DNA of 10,911 nt from Candidatus Aenigmatarchaeota archaeon. GTDB lineage: Archaea > Aenigmatarchaeota > Aenigmatarchaeia > QMZP01. This document shows positions 5,915 to 10,911 of the stretch, one piece after another. A program made the position numbers and the translations under genes. Positions within the stretch are counted from its first letter, which is position 1, and each line of letters starts with the position of its first letter. The stretch spans positions 1-10,911 of the forward strand of contig VGIZ01000011.1 of NCBI GenBank assembly GCA_016867675.1. The letters are read 5' to 3'. The notes below the pieces were generated by a model. It was not told the origin of the DNA. It worked only from the letters and a program-made list of their open reading frames with translations, and searched no databases.

Positions 5915-6039
5915 GCAGAGGTAGCCAAACGGCCAGGCGCTCGCCTGCAGCAAGCCTTTTAAGAAAAGGCTTGAGCGAAAAACGTTGGAGAAAAGCTTGC
6001 AGACAGCGGGTCAACCGGGTTCGACTCCCGGCCTCTGCT
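5915..6039 (+). tRNA. tRNA-Cys (GCA) with intron
   Basis: The acceptor stem GCAGAGG (5915-5921) pairs with CCTCTGC (6032-6038). The D arm is GCC/GGC (5924-5926, 5936-5938). The anticodon stem is CTCGC (5940-5944) with GCGGG (6006-6010). The loop is C-T-GCA-G, with anticodon GCA at 5947-5949, completed by A6005 after splicing. The variable loop is TCAA. The T arm is CCGGG-TTCGACT-CCCGG (6015-6031). Discriminator base T6039 (U73) is the known identity base for tRNA-Cys. CCA is not encoded. A 54-nt intron (5951-6004) sits at the canonical 37/38 position. The get3 ATG begins at 6041, one base past the discriminator. Confidence 0.95.
5951..6004 (+). other. BHB intron of tRNA-Cys (54 nt)
   Basis: The splice sites form a canonical bulge-helix-bulge. 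The central 4-bp helix is CTGC (5945-5948) with GCAG (5999-6002). The 5' bulge is A-G^C (cut after 5950) and the 3' bulge A-C^A (cut after 6004). The inner helix is AAGC (5952-5955) with GCTT (5995-5998). The outer helix is the anticodon stem. The intron also holds a perfect 9-bp hairpin, AAGCCTTTT/AAAAGGCTT (5952-5960 with 5964-5972), which uses the same AAGC as the BHB inner helix, so the two folds compete. The rest (5973-5994) is A-rich and contains no C/D box pair I can see. Confidence 0.9.
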
Positions 6040-6040
6040 T

Positions 6041-7035
6041 ATGAATGTTAGGAAGAAACAGACGCAGTTCTACTTCTTCTGCGGCAACCAGTAGCAAAGC
6101 TGGCCGTTAAGGGAGGAGTGGGAAAGACCTCAATCGCGTCAGCAACGGCGCTCTGGTTCTCAAGGCACGGGAGGAGGACGCTTGCGGTTTCCATAGACCC
6201 CGCCCACTCCCTTTCGGACTCGTTTGAGGAGAGGATAGGGCACGAAGTGAAGCAGCTGGAAAAGAACCTTTACGGAATGGAGATAGACCCTGCGAAGTCC
6301 ATGCAGGAATACAAGGACAAATTCATGCCTAAGATAGAGAACAGCTTCCTCGGCTCCATGGGGCTGGAGGACACATTCGACATCGCGGGCATGACTCCGG
6401 GCATGGACGAGATAGCTGCGTTTGACAGGTTCCTGAAATACATGAACTCGGACGAGTATGACGTCATAGTCTTTGACACCGCTCCTACAGGCCACGCCCT
6501 TCGCTTCCTGTCGCTGCCCGACGTCCTCGACAGCTGGGTCGGAAAGATGATAAAGATAAGGATGCAGTTCGCGGGCATTGCGGGGCTCGTGGGCAGGCTG
6601 CTGCCGTTCGGCAGCAGGAGTAAATCTGCCGCGGATGCGGCTAGTGGCGAGCAGCCGGAAAAATTTGGAGCAGAGCAGCTGGAGGCGATGAAGCAGCGCA
6701 TAAAGGCGGCTAAGGAAATCCTGTCAGACCCGAAACGGACGCATTTCAGCCTTGTGCTCATACCCGAGGAGATGAGCATATTCGAGAGCGAGCGGTCGCT
6801 TGAGGCGCTGAAGGCATACGGCATACCGGTCGAGGGGGTTGTCGTGAACAACATCGTGCCCGAGAACACGCACTGCAGGTTCTGCAGCGAGAGAAGGCAG
6901 ATGCAGGAGGCAAGGCTGAAACTCATCAGGCAGAAATTCAGGAAGTGCGGGATAAAGGAGCTTCACCTTTTCGCGGAAGAGGTCAAGGGCGCTGTGATGC
7001 TGGAGAGAGTCGGCCTGCTGCTTTACGGGAAATGA
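6041..7035 (+). CDS. get3: Get3/ArsA-family ATPase, interrupted by a 23-nt BHB intron
   Basis: Cytosolic dimeric ATPase of the tail-anchored-protein targeting (Get3/TRC40) type. Exons are 6041-6086 and 6110-7035; splicing gives 323 residues, a normal archaeal Get3 length. The spliced protein begins MNVRKKQTQFYFFC and then shows the deviant Walker A GKGGVGKT (15-22) with signature lysine K16, switch I DPAHSLSDSF (45-54), switch II DTAPTGH (138-144), an A-loop region IPEEMS (233-238) and a zinc/dimer CxxC (C271/C274). The CxxC and the Met-rich helices at about 98-128 favour Get3 over arsenite-pump ArsA. Unspliced, the ATG frame stops at TAG 6092 after 17 codons, and the downstream frame has no start before GTG 6118, which lies inside the P-loop. 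No TATA box is correctly placed, so it is probably cotranscribed with tRNA-Cys. A frameshifted pseudogene is the alternative, but the exact BHB geometry argues against it. Confidence 0.9.
6087..6109 (+). other. Predicted BHB pre-mRNA mini-intron in get3 (23 nt)
   Basis: The outer helix is C6073-T6080 with G6111-G6118 (8 bp including three G-U pairs). The central 4-bp helix is GCGG (6081-6084) with CCGT (6104-6107). The 5' bulge is C-A^A (6085-6087) and the 3' bulge T-A^A (6108-6110). The inner helix is CCAG (6088-6091) with CTGG (6100-6103), closing an 8-nt loop. Cutting between the second and third base of each bulge removes 6087-6109 and joins A6086 to A6110. This rebuilds an AAG codon for the signature lysine of GKGGVGKT and restores one open frame. 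The length is not a multiple of three and the segment contains an in-frame TAG. Splicing itself is inferred. Confidence 0.87.
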
Positions 7036-7162
7036 TGTCGCTGGACATGCAGGGGTGACAGCCTTTCTCGCATTCGGAGGCAACCCAAACCTATGTTGCA
7101 GATGCATACCCACCAAAGGCGCAAATCTTGAGCAAAGAACACAATTTCATTCGGGCATCTCG

Positions 7163-7170
7163 CATATAAA
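7163..7170 (+). promoter_or_regulatory. TATA box of winged-helix/zinc-ribbon gene
   Basis: CATATAAA lies 22-29 nt before the ATG at 7192, predicting a leaderless mRNA. The preceding stretch 7036-7162 contains no further gene or structure I can support. Confidence 0.6.
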
Positions 7171-7191
7171 ACAGCCAACCAACAATACAGC

Positions 7192-7578
7192 ATGCCATCC
7201 AAGCAGGGCAAGAAGATACCGAAGGACGACGTTCTTGAGTTCGTGGTGAGGGACATACTCAGGCAGAGGAGCGTGGACACACAGAAGGAGCTGGCGGAGC
7301 TTGCCAACAGGAGGTTCGCTGCCTCAGGCTCCTCGTTCAGGGTCTCGCCTGCAAGGGCAAGGCTGGCGGCATTGGGGATAGGCGCGAAGATAGTCATAAG
7401 GACAAGGAAAGGCGAGGCGCCGAAGAGATGCCCTGGCTGCGGTCACAGGCTCGCGAAGACCTTCATGCGCAACCTGAAAGGCAGGGACGCCGTCTATGCG
7501 ATGAGATGCCCCCGCTGCGGCTACGAGGGCAGGCTCGGCCACTGGCTGCCGAGCCGCTATGGGTTCGGCAGGCTGTGA
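7192..7578 (+). CDS. Winged-helix plus zinc-ribbon protein, probable transcription-related or RNA-binding
   Basis: A 128-residue soluble basic protein. Residues about 12-72 look like a winged helix-turn-helix (helices around VLEFVVRDILRQ and TQKELAELANRRF, then a strand pair KIVIRTRKG). Residues 80-109 form a C4 zinc ribbon: C80/C83 (CPGCGH) and C106/C109 (CPRCGYEG). This pairing is common among small archaeal transcription-associated proteins, but I cannot name the family or its target. It has its own TATA box and starts 156 nt after get3. It is convergent with idi, with three bases between the stop codons. Codon use matches the resident genes. Confidence 0.75.
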   Translation: MPSKQGKKIPKDDVLEFVVRDILRQRSVDTQKELAELANRRFAASGSSFRVSPARARLAALGIGAKIVIRTRKGEAPKRCPGCGHRLAKTFMRNLKGRDAVYAMRCPRCGYEGRLGHWLPSRYGFGRL

Positions 7579-7581
7579 AAA

Positions 7582-8118
7582 TCAGAAGCTTCGTTTATTC
7601 TCGTTGTACCAGTCGATGACCCTGTCCAGCACGATTTTGAACCACGGCGTGTAGGCTTCGGGATTTGCCTTCACATCCTTCCTAAGCTCATCAAGCCCCA
7701 CCCATCTGAAGCCCGCGGCTTCCTCTGGGTTCGGCTTCACCACACCGTCAAACCTGCCGACAAAGACGTGGTCCAGCTCGTGCTCTGTCAGCCCGTTGCT
7801 GAACTCTGTTCTGTAGGTGAACTTGAATATCTCCCTGAGCGGGACGTCAAAACCCATCTCCTGCTTCAGCTTCCTGTGCGCGGCCTGCCCTGTGGTCTCG
7901 TCAGGGTGCTGGTGGCTGCAGCAGGTGTTCGTCCACAGGCCTGCGCAGTGATACTTGTCCATCGCCCTCTGCTGGAGCAGCATCTCGCCCCTGCTGTTGA
8001 AGACAAAAACAGAAAACGCCCTGTGCAATCTGCCCCCATTCTGGTGGGCTTTCAGCTTCTCTTCGCTGCCCGCCTCCCTGTCATTCTCGTCAACAAGCAC
8101 TATGAGCTCTTTGACCAT
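7582..8118 (-). CDS. idi: Isopentenyl-diphosphate delta-isomerase, type 1
   Basis: Cytosolic Nudix-fold enzyme, 178 residues, interconverting IPP and DMAPP, the building blocks for archaeal isoprenoid membrane lipids. The family signatures are clear: HRAFSVFVFN (32-41), KYHCAGLWTNTCCSH (55-69) with the catalytic cysteine at C67 by comparison with the E. coli enzyme, a Nudix-like helix AAHRKLKQEMGF (79-90), and TEHELDHVFVG (111-121) carrying the catalytic/metal-binding glutamate. Length is normal for the family. Many archaea use the unrelated FMN-dependent type 2 enzyme, so type 1 is of some phylogenetic interest. The ATG at 8118 gives a standard N terminus; a TATA sequence at 8151-8158 is 33-40 nt upstream and may be shared with the divergent gene at 8178. 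Confidence 0.95.
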   Translation of the reverse strand: MVKELIVLVDENDREAGSEEKLKAHQNGGRLHRAFSVFVFNSRGEMLLQQRAMDKYHCAGLWTNTCCSHQHPDETTGQAAHRKLKQEMGFDVPLREIFKFTYRTEFSNGLTEHELDHVFVGRFDGVVKPNPEEAAGFRWVGLDELRKDVKANPEAYTPWFKIVLDRVIDWYNENKRSF

Positions 8119-8150
8119 AAATCACACATGAAAACTGCATCTCTAAAGAA

Positions 8151-8158
8151 TATAAAGT
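8151..8158. promoter_or_regulatory. Possible shared TATA box between idi and the 453-aa gene
   Basis: TATAAAGT on the plus strand lies 20-27 nt before the ATG at 8178. The same bases read on the minus strand lie 33-40 nt before the idi ATG. The 59-nt gap has no other strong TATA candidate. Confidence 0.45.
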
Positions 8159-8177
8159 TAACAACCAAATAATCTGC

Positions 8178-9539
8178 ATGAAATCGGGTGGGCTTGTTCT
8201 GGCATTCGCGGTCGCATTGGCGCTGTTTGCAGCGCCGGTGCTTGCCGAGCCTGTATCAATATCAGTGACTCCGAACGAGATAAAGAGCGACGTTGATGTG
8301 AACAATGTCTATTCCGTGACCATAACGAACAACCAGGGCAGCCCTGACACGTTCAAGCTGAACCTTGACGGGCCCTACATCTGGTGGGGGCCGACATTCG
8401 CCCTGCCTGTCAGCCTGCTGTCAGGCGAATCCAAGACGTTCGGCATGTCATTCTTCCCGACAGGCGACCGCTTCGGCAGGTTTCCCTACACGCTTTCCAT
8501 AGCATCCGTAAGCAACCCATCGGTCTCCGACAGCGCCGGCTTCTACCTTGACGTGGAGCCTGTGCGCATCAACGACATCACGCTTGCGAGGAGCGGCGGC
8601 ACGCTGAAAGCCGACATTGTGGCCGACTCCCTCAAGAGAAGGGACATTTCATTCGCCCTGTCGCTCAGGACAGCAGGCGGGGATGTTGTGGCCAGCTCAT
8701 CCTTCGCCAGCCAGATAGAGGGCGCGCAGAGCGTATCAGGCTCAATTGACCTGCCTGCAAACCTGCTTGCGGGCAGCTACACGTTCTTCGTTGAGGCGAC
8801 CACAGAAGGCGCAACAATAAAAAAGACCCAGCCGTTTGTCCTTGACCCCATGCACAACGTCGTCAAGACAAGGGCTGAGGTTGATACGGCGCTCTACAAA
8901 GAGGTGACCATAACGCTCACAAACCAGGGGAACGTCGTTGAGGACAACTACAAGGTCGCGGAGACCACTGGCGCAGACCAGCTGGTCGGCTTTGTCACCG
9001 CGCCAAATGACTGCACCACCGGTGCAAGCGGCAGCACCTGCAGCTATGTCATAAACGGGCTTGTGCCCGGCGCATCAGCGCAGATAGTCTACCACATAGA
9101 GTTCTGGCCCACGCTCATGCAGTACATCGGCGCATCGGTCGCGGTGATTGCAATACTTGGATTCACGTTCATCCGAAGGACAAGCCCGAAGATAAGGAAG
9201 ACCTCAACCGCGCTCGGCGACGGCAGGCACAGCGTTGTGCTTGAGGTAAGGAACCCCTTCGTGCACCACCTCAACAACGTCGTTGTCCGCGACTTCGTCC
9301 ATCCCATAGCCAGCGTCGTCCATGAGGAGATAGAGTCGCTGAAGCCCGTTGTCAGGAAGACCGAGGCGGGGACAGAGCTGATATGGAAGCTGGGCGACGT
9401 GAAGCCGAAGGAGACGCGGCTGCTGAAGTACGGCGTGCAGTCCGTGTTCCGCGGCGGCGGCATAAGCGCGCCCAAGGCCTACATGAGGTTCATGAACCCC
9501 AAGGGCAGGAGCTTCAGGATTTTCTCGAATGCGCTGTGA
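8178..9539 (+). CDS. Large secreted/membrane protein with CARDB-like ectodomain and cytoplasmic beta domain
   Basis: A 453-residue protein of no family I can name precisely. Residues 1-23 are a signal peptide ending at VLAEP. Residues about 24-310 are beta-rich with repeats of the kind YSVTITNNQGSPDTFKLNL (45-63) and EVTITLTNQGNVVEDNYKV (about 242-260), typical of CARDB/NEW-like immunoglobulin-fold domains on archaeal cell surfaces. A single membrane segment follows (about 315-333) with a basic FIRR...KIRK border. Residues about 343-453 form another beta domain with a DUF11-like pattern (VLEVRNPFVHHLNNVVVRDF, then WKLGDVKPKETRLLKY). By the positive-inside rule this last domain is cytoplasmic, unusual for such folds. 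It may link surface and cytoplasm. It has its own TATA box and is divergent from idi. Confidence 0.78.
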   Translation: MKSGGLVLAFAVALALFAAPVLAEPVSISVTPNEIKSDVDVNNVYSVTITNNQGSPDTFKLNLDGPYIWWGPTFALPVSLLSGESKTFGMSFFPTGDRFGRFPYTLSIASVSNPSVSDSAGFYLDVEPVRINDITLARSGGTLKADIVADSLKRRDISFALSLRTAGGDVVASSSFASQIEGAQSVSGSIDLPANLLAGSYTFFVEATTEGATIKKTQPFVLDPMHNVVKTRAEVDTALYKEVTITLTNQGNVVEDNYKVAETTGADQLVGFVTAPNDCTTGASGSTCSYVINGLVPGASAQIVYHIEFWPTLMQYIGASVAVIAILGFTFIRRTSPKIRKTSTALGDGRHSVVLEVRNPFVHHLNNVVVRDFVHPIASVVHEEIESLKPVVRKTEAGTELIWKLGDVKPKETRLLKYGVQSVFRGGGISAPKAYMRFMNPKGRSFRIFSNAL

Positions 9540-9552
9540 ACCTAATTCTAGC

Positions 9553-9591
9553 GGCATGGCTGAGTGGCTGTTCTCAGATGCCTATCGGCAT
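9553..9591 (+). other. Mutually exclusive hairpins between the 453-aa gene and the methyltransferase
   Basis: GGCAT (9553-9557) and CTGAG (9560-9564) pair with CTCAG (9573-9577) and ATGCC (9578-9582), forming a 10-bp stem with a 2-nt bulge. The same ATGCC can instead pair with GGCAT at 9587-9591 across a TATC loop. The two folds exclude each other. The site is 14 nt after the stop of the upstream gene and about 65 nt before the methyltransferase start. No T-run follows, so a simple terminator is not evident. Confidence 0.45.
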
Positions 9592-9641
9592 AGCGGCACG
9601 GTCCCTCCCAAACGCTTAATATCAAACAAATTAACAATCAC

Positions 9642-9647
9642 AAGGAG
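9642..9647 (+). promoter_or_regulatory. Shine-Dalgarno site of the methyltransferase gene
   Basis: AAGGAG lies 8 nt before the ATG at 9656. This is the clearest ribosome binding site in the window and contrasts with the leaderless layout of most resident genes; it decides the start at 9656 over the in-frame ATG at 9704. Confidence 0.65.
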
Positions 9648-9655
9648 TTGAAGCC

Positions 9656-10498
9656 ATGCAGACGGAAACAATCTTAAAAAATCAGCAATCAATACATTTT
9701 GATATGGAAGTGAACAAAGTATATACTGTTGATTGCATAGAAGGAATGCAGAAACTAATAGATGAAAAAAGCATAGATATAATTGTGACATCTCCGCCAT
9801 ACAACATTGGCGTAAGATATAATTCACACGTTGATAATTTGCCTTATGAGGATTACTTGAATTGGATGGATATATTCGGCAGGCTATGTAGCAAAATTTT
9901 GAAGGACAGTGGCTCTCTTTTTTTCAACATAGGTGACAAGGTAAGTGATGAATTCAAGGCTTTTGAGGTTGCGCAAAGAATAGCGAAATCGCTTACGCTT
10001 CAGAACACGATACATTGGGTGAAGTCAATAGCGGTTCCTGAATATGATATAAATATTGGTCATTTCAAACCAGTAAACAGCGATAGGTTCCTAAATAATT
10101 GCCATGAATACATATTTCATTTCACAAAGAGCAAATCGGTGCCGCTAAATAAGACAGCAATAGGAGTTCCCTACGCAGATAAGTCCAACATAACAAGATG
10201 GAAACACGGCACGTCGAACGGTGATTCTAGGGATAGGGGAAATGTGTGGTTCATACCATATGATACCGTTGTGTCCGAAAAGGAGCATCCGGCGGCATTC
10301 CCAAGAAAGCTTCCCGAGATGTGCATCAAGCTGCATGGTTTTAATGACAAAACCATTGTTCTCGATCCGTTCATGGGTTCCGGGACGACTTGTGTGGTAG
10401 CTAAAAATATGGGCTGTAAGTTCATAGGTTTTGAGATAGACAAGGAATATTCAAGAATGGCTATGGAGAAATTGTCGCAGAAAAAGATATCTGCCTAG
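9656..10498 (+). CDS. Beta-class DNA methyltransferase (N4-cytosine or N6-adenine), type II R-M type
   Basis: A 280-residue DNA methyltransferase that transfers a methyl group from S-adenosylmethionine to an exocyclic amino group in a specific DNA sequence. The catalytic motif TSPPYN is at 45-50, and the AdoMet-binding motif DPFMGSGTT is near the C terminus (237-245), followed by GFEID; this order (motif IV before motif I) defines the beta class. The segment between is the likely target-recognition region. SPPY occurs in both N4-cytosine and N6-adenine enzymes, so the product is unresolved. The gene is AT-rich, with many AAA, ATA, AAT and TTT codons, and has a Shine-Dalgarno site, both unlike the GC-rich neighbours, suggesting transfer. 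It converges on the probable cognate nuclease, their stop codons overlapping in one CTAG (10495-10498). Confidence 0.93.
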   Translation: MQTETILKNQQSIHFDMEVNKVYTVDCIEGMQKLIDEKSIDIIVTSPPYNIGVRYNSHVDNLPYEDYLNWMDIFGRLCSKILKDSGSLFFNIGDKVSDEFKAFEVAQRIAKSLTLQNTIHWVKSIAVPEYDINIGHFKPVNSDRFLNNCHEYIFHFTKSKSVPLNKTAIGVPYADKSNITRWKHGTSNGDSRDRGNVWFIPYDTVVSEKEHPAAFPRKLPEMCIKLHGFNDKTIVLDPFMGSGTTCVVAKNMGCKFIGFEIDKEYSRMAMEKLSQKKISA

Positions 10499-10911
10499 AT
10501 AGTCTTGCAGTCCTTGTATATCATGGGGTTGTTGGCATTGAACTCAGGCTTGAAGTTGACTTTCAGGCTGTATAAATCAACTATTCTGAATCCCTTCACT
10601 ATGAACGGGCTCCTGTTTTTCTCGCCCTTCGATTCAACCTCAAAACCTATTAGTATGTGCGGGCACGAGCGGTTCACCTTAAATTTCTCTTTTTCTGTTG
10701 GTTTGAAATAGAATGTCCTAAGGGTTGATTCTTTCGTCTTTTCCTGATACGTCTTTGTTTCTGCATAAATCGTTTTATTGTTGAACTCAACTACAATATC
10801 CGGGTAGCCAGATGATTGCCTTTTTCCAGATGATATATGAGGCCGCGATGCCTTGAAACCCCGTATTGATTGTATCAACCCCATAAGCTGTCCGTCAATG
10901 TAATTTCCCAA
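10495..10911 (-). CDS. Probable restriction endonuclease (PD-(D/E)XK fold), 5' end missing
   Basis: The last 139 codons or so of a gene that continues past the right edge; the frame is open to the end, and the TTG at the edge should not be taken as a true start. The sequence has GYPDIVVEF followed by IYAETK, giving D38, E51 and K53 (counted from the window edge) in the PD-(D/E)XK spacing, preceded by a Ser/Lys/Arg-rich segment. A C-terminal beta-rich region follows. With its position facing a DNA methyltransferase and sharing a CTAG stop overlap, the best reading is the cognate type II nuclease. The family is too divergent to name a specificity. It is AT-rich like the methyltransferase, so the pair probably moved together. 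Other PD-(D/E)XK roles such as repair nucleases are possible but less likely in this context. Confidence 0.72.
   Translation of the reverse strand: MGNYIDGQLMGLIQSIRGFKASRPHISSGKRQSSGYPDIVVEFNNKTIYAETKTYQEKTKESTLRTFYFKPTEKEKFKVNRSCPHILIGFEVESKGEKNRSPFIVKGFRIVDLYSLKVNFKPEFNANNPMIYKDCKTI

Noticed and set aside
5973-5994. Box C/D guide RNA inside the tRNA-Cys intron
   Set aside because: I find no C box with a matching D box (CTGA) in the intron, so a guide function is not supported.
6041-6120. Simple frameshift pseudogene explanation for the broken get3 start
   Set aside because: The rest of the 323-residue protein is intact with all motifs. The inserted segment is exactly bounded by a canonical 3-4-3 BHB, and its removal restores the P-loop without any extra or missing residue. 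Chance is a poor explanation, though only transcript data can settle it.
6118-7035. get3 starting at GTG 6118
   Set aside because: This start lies inside the P-loop (V19 of the spliced protein) and would remove the signature lysine and first beta strand; no other start exists upstream in that frame before a stop at 6049-6051.
9551-9612. tRNA remnant or attachment site beside the R-M cassette
   Set aside because: The start resembles a tRNA D-arm region (GGCTGAGTGG), but no acceptor pairing, anticodon arm or T arm can be built, and no direct repeat marks an integration site.

Overview
The window is chromosomal DNA from an archaeon. The evidence is an aRF1 release factor with its NIKS motif, ribosomal proteins eS26 and eL40, a Get3/ArsA ATPase, an archaeal-type secretion ATPase with a TadC/FlaJ-like platform protein, and TATA boxes placed about 21-31 nt before most start codons, as expected for leaderless mRNAs. 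A tRNA-Cys carries an intron with a bulge-helix-bulge (BHB) splice signal. Lineage cannot be fixed from the window; eS26 argues against a classical euryarchaeon, and a DPANN-like or TACK-like lineage is possible.

Layout. 1-196 (-) is the 5' end of aRF1. 197-483 is a divergent intergenic region whose aRF1-sense strand folds into a row of short perfect hairpins, partly bracketed by a direct repeat. 484-1182 (+) is a KaiC-like ATPase and 1349-3058 (+) a type II/IV secretion ATPase. On the minus strand follow a small orphan protein (3066-3284), the TadC/FlaJ-like membrane platform (3335-4219), a second small orphan (4261-4515), eS26 (4558-4812), eL40 (4893-5069) and a secreted, membrane-anchored coiled-coil protein (5118-5858). 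A palindromic TATA box then drives both that gene and tRNA-Cys (5915-6039, +). The get3 gene starts one base after the tRNA. Next come a winged-helix/zinc-ribbon protein (7192-7578, +), type 1 isopentenyl-diphosphate isomerase (7582-8118, -) and a large secreted/membrane protein (8178-9539, +). The right end (about 9600-10911) is AT-richer and holds a probable type II restriction-modification pair: a beta-class methyltransferase and a convergent, truncated PD-(D/E)XK nuclease.

The most striking feature is in get3. As written the gene is broken: an ATG frame reaches the start of the P-loop and meets an in-frame TAG, while the rest of the protein is in another frame with no usable start. A 23-nt segment (6087-6109) sits at the break. 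It is flanked by a textbook 3-4-3 BHB motif with an 8-bp outer helix and 4-bp inner helix, and its removal restores the deviant Walker A motif GKGGVGKT exactly. I read this as a pre-mRNA mini-intron removed by the tRNA splicing endonuclease. Because the tRNA-Cys just upstream also has a BHB intron, and its 3' end abuts the get3 start codon, one tRNA-mRNA precursor probably yields both products through tRNA-processing enzymes.
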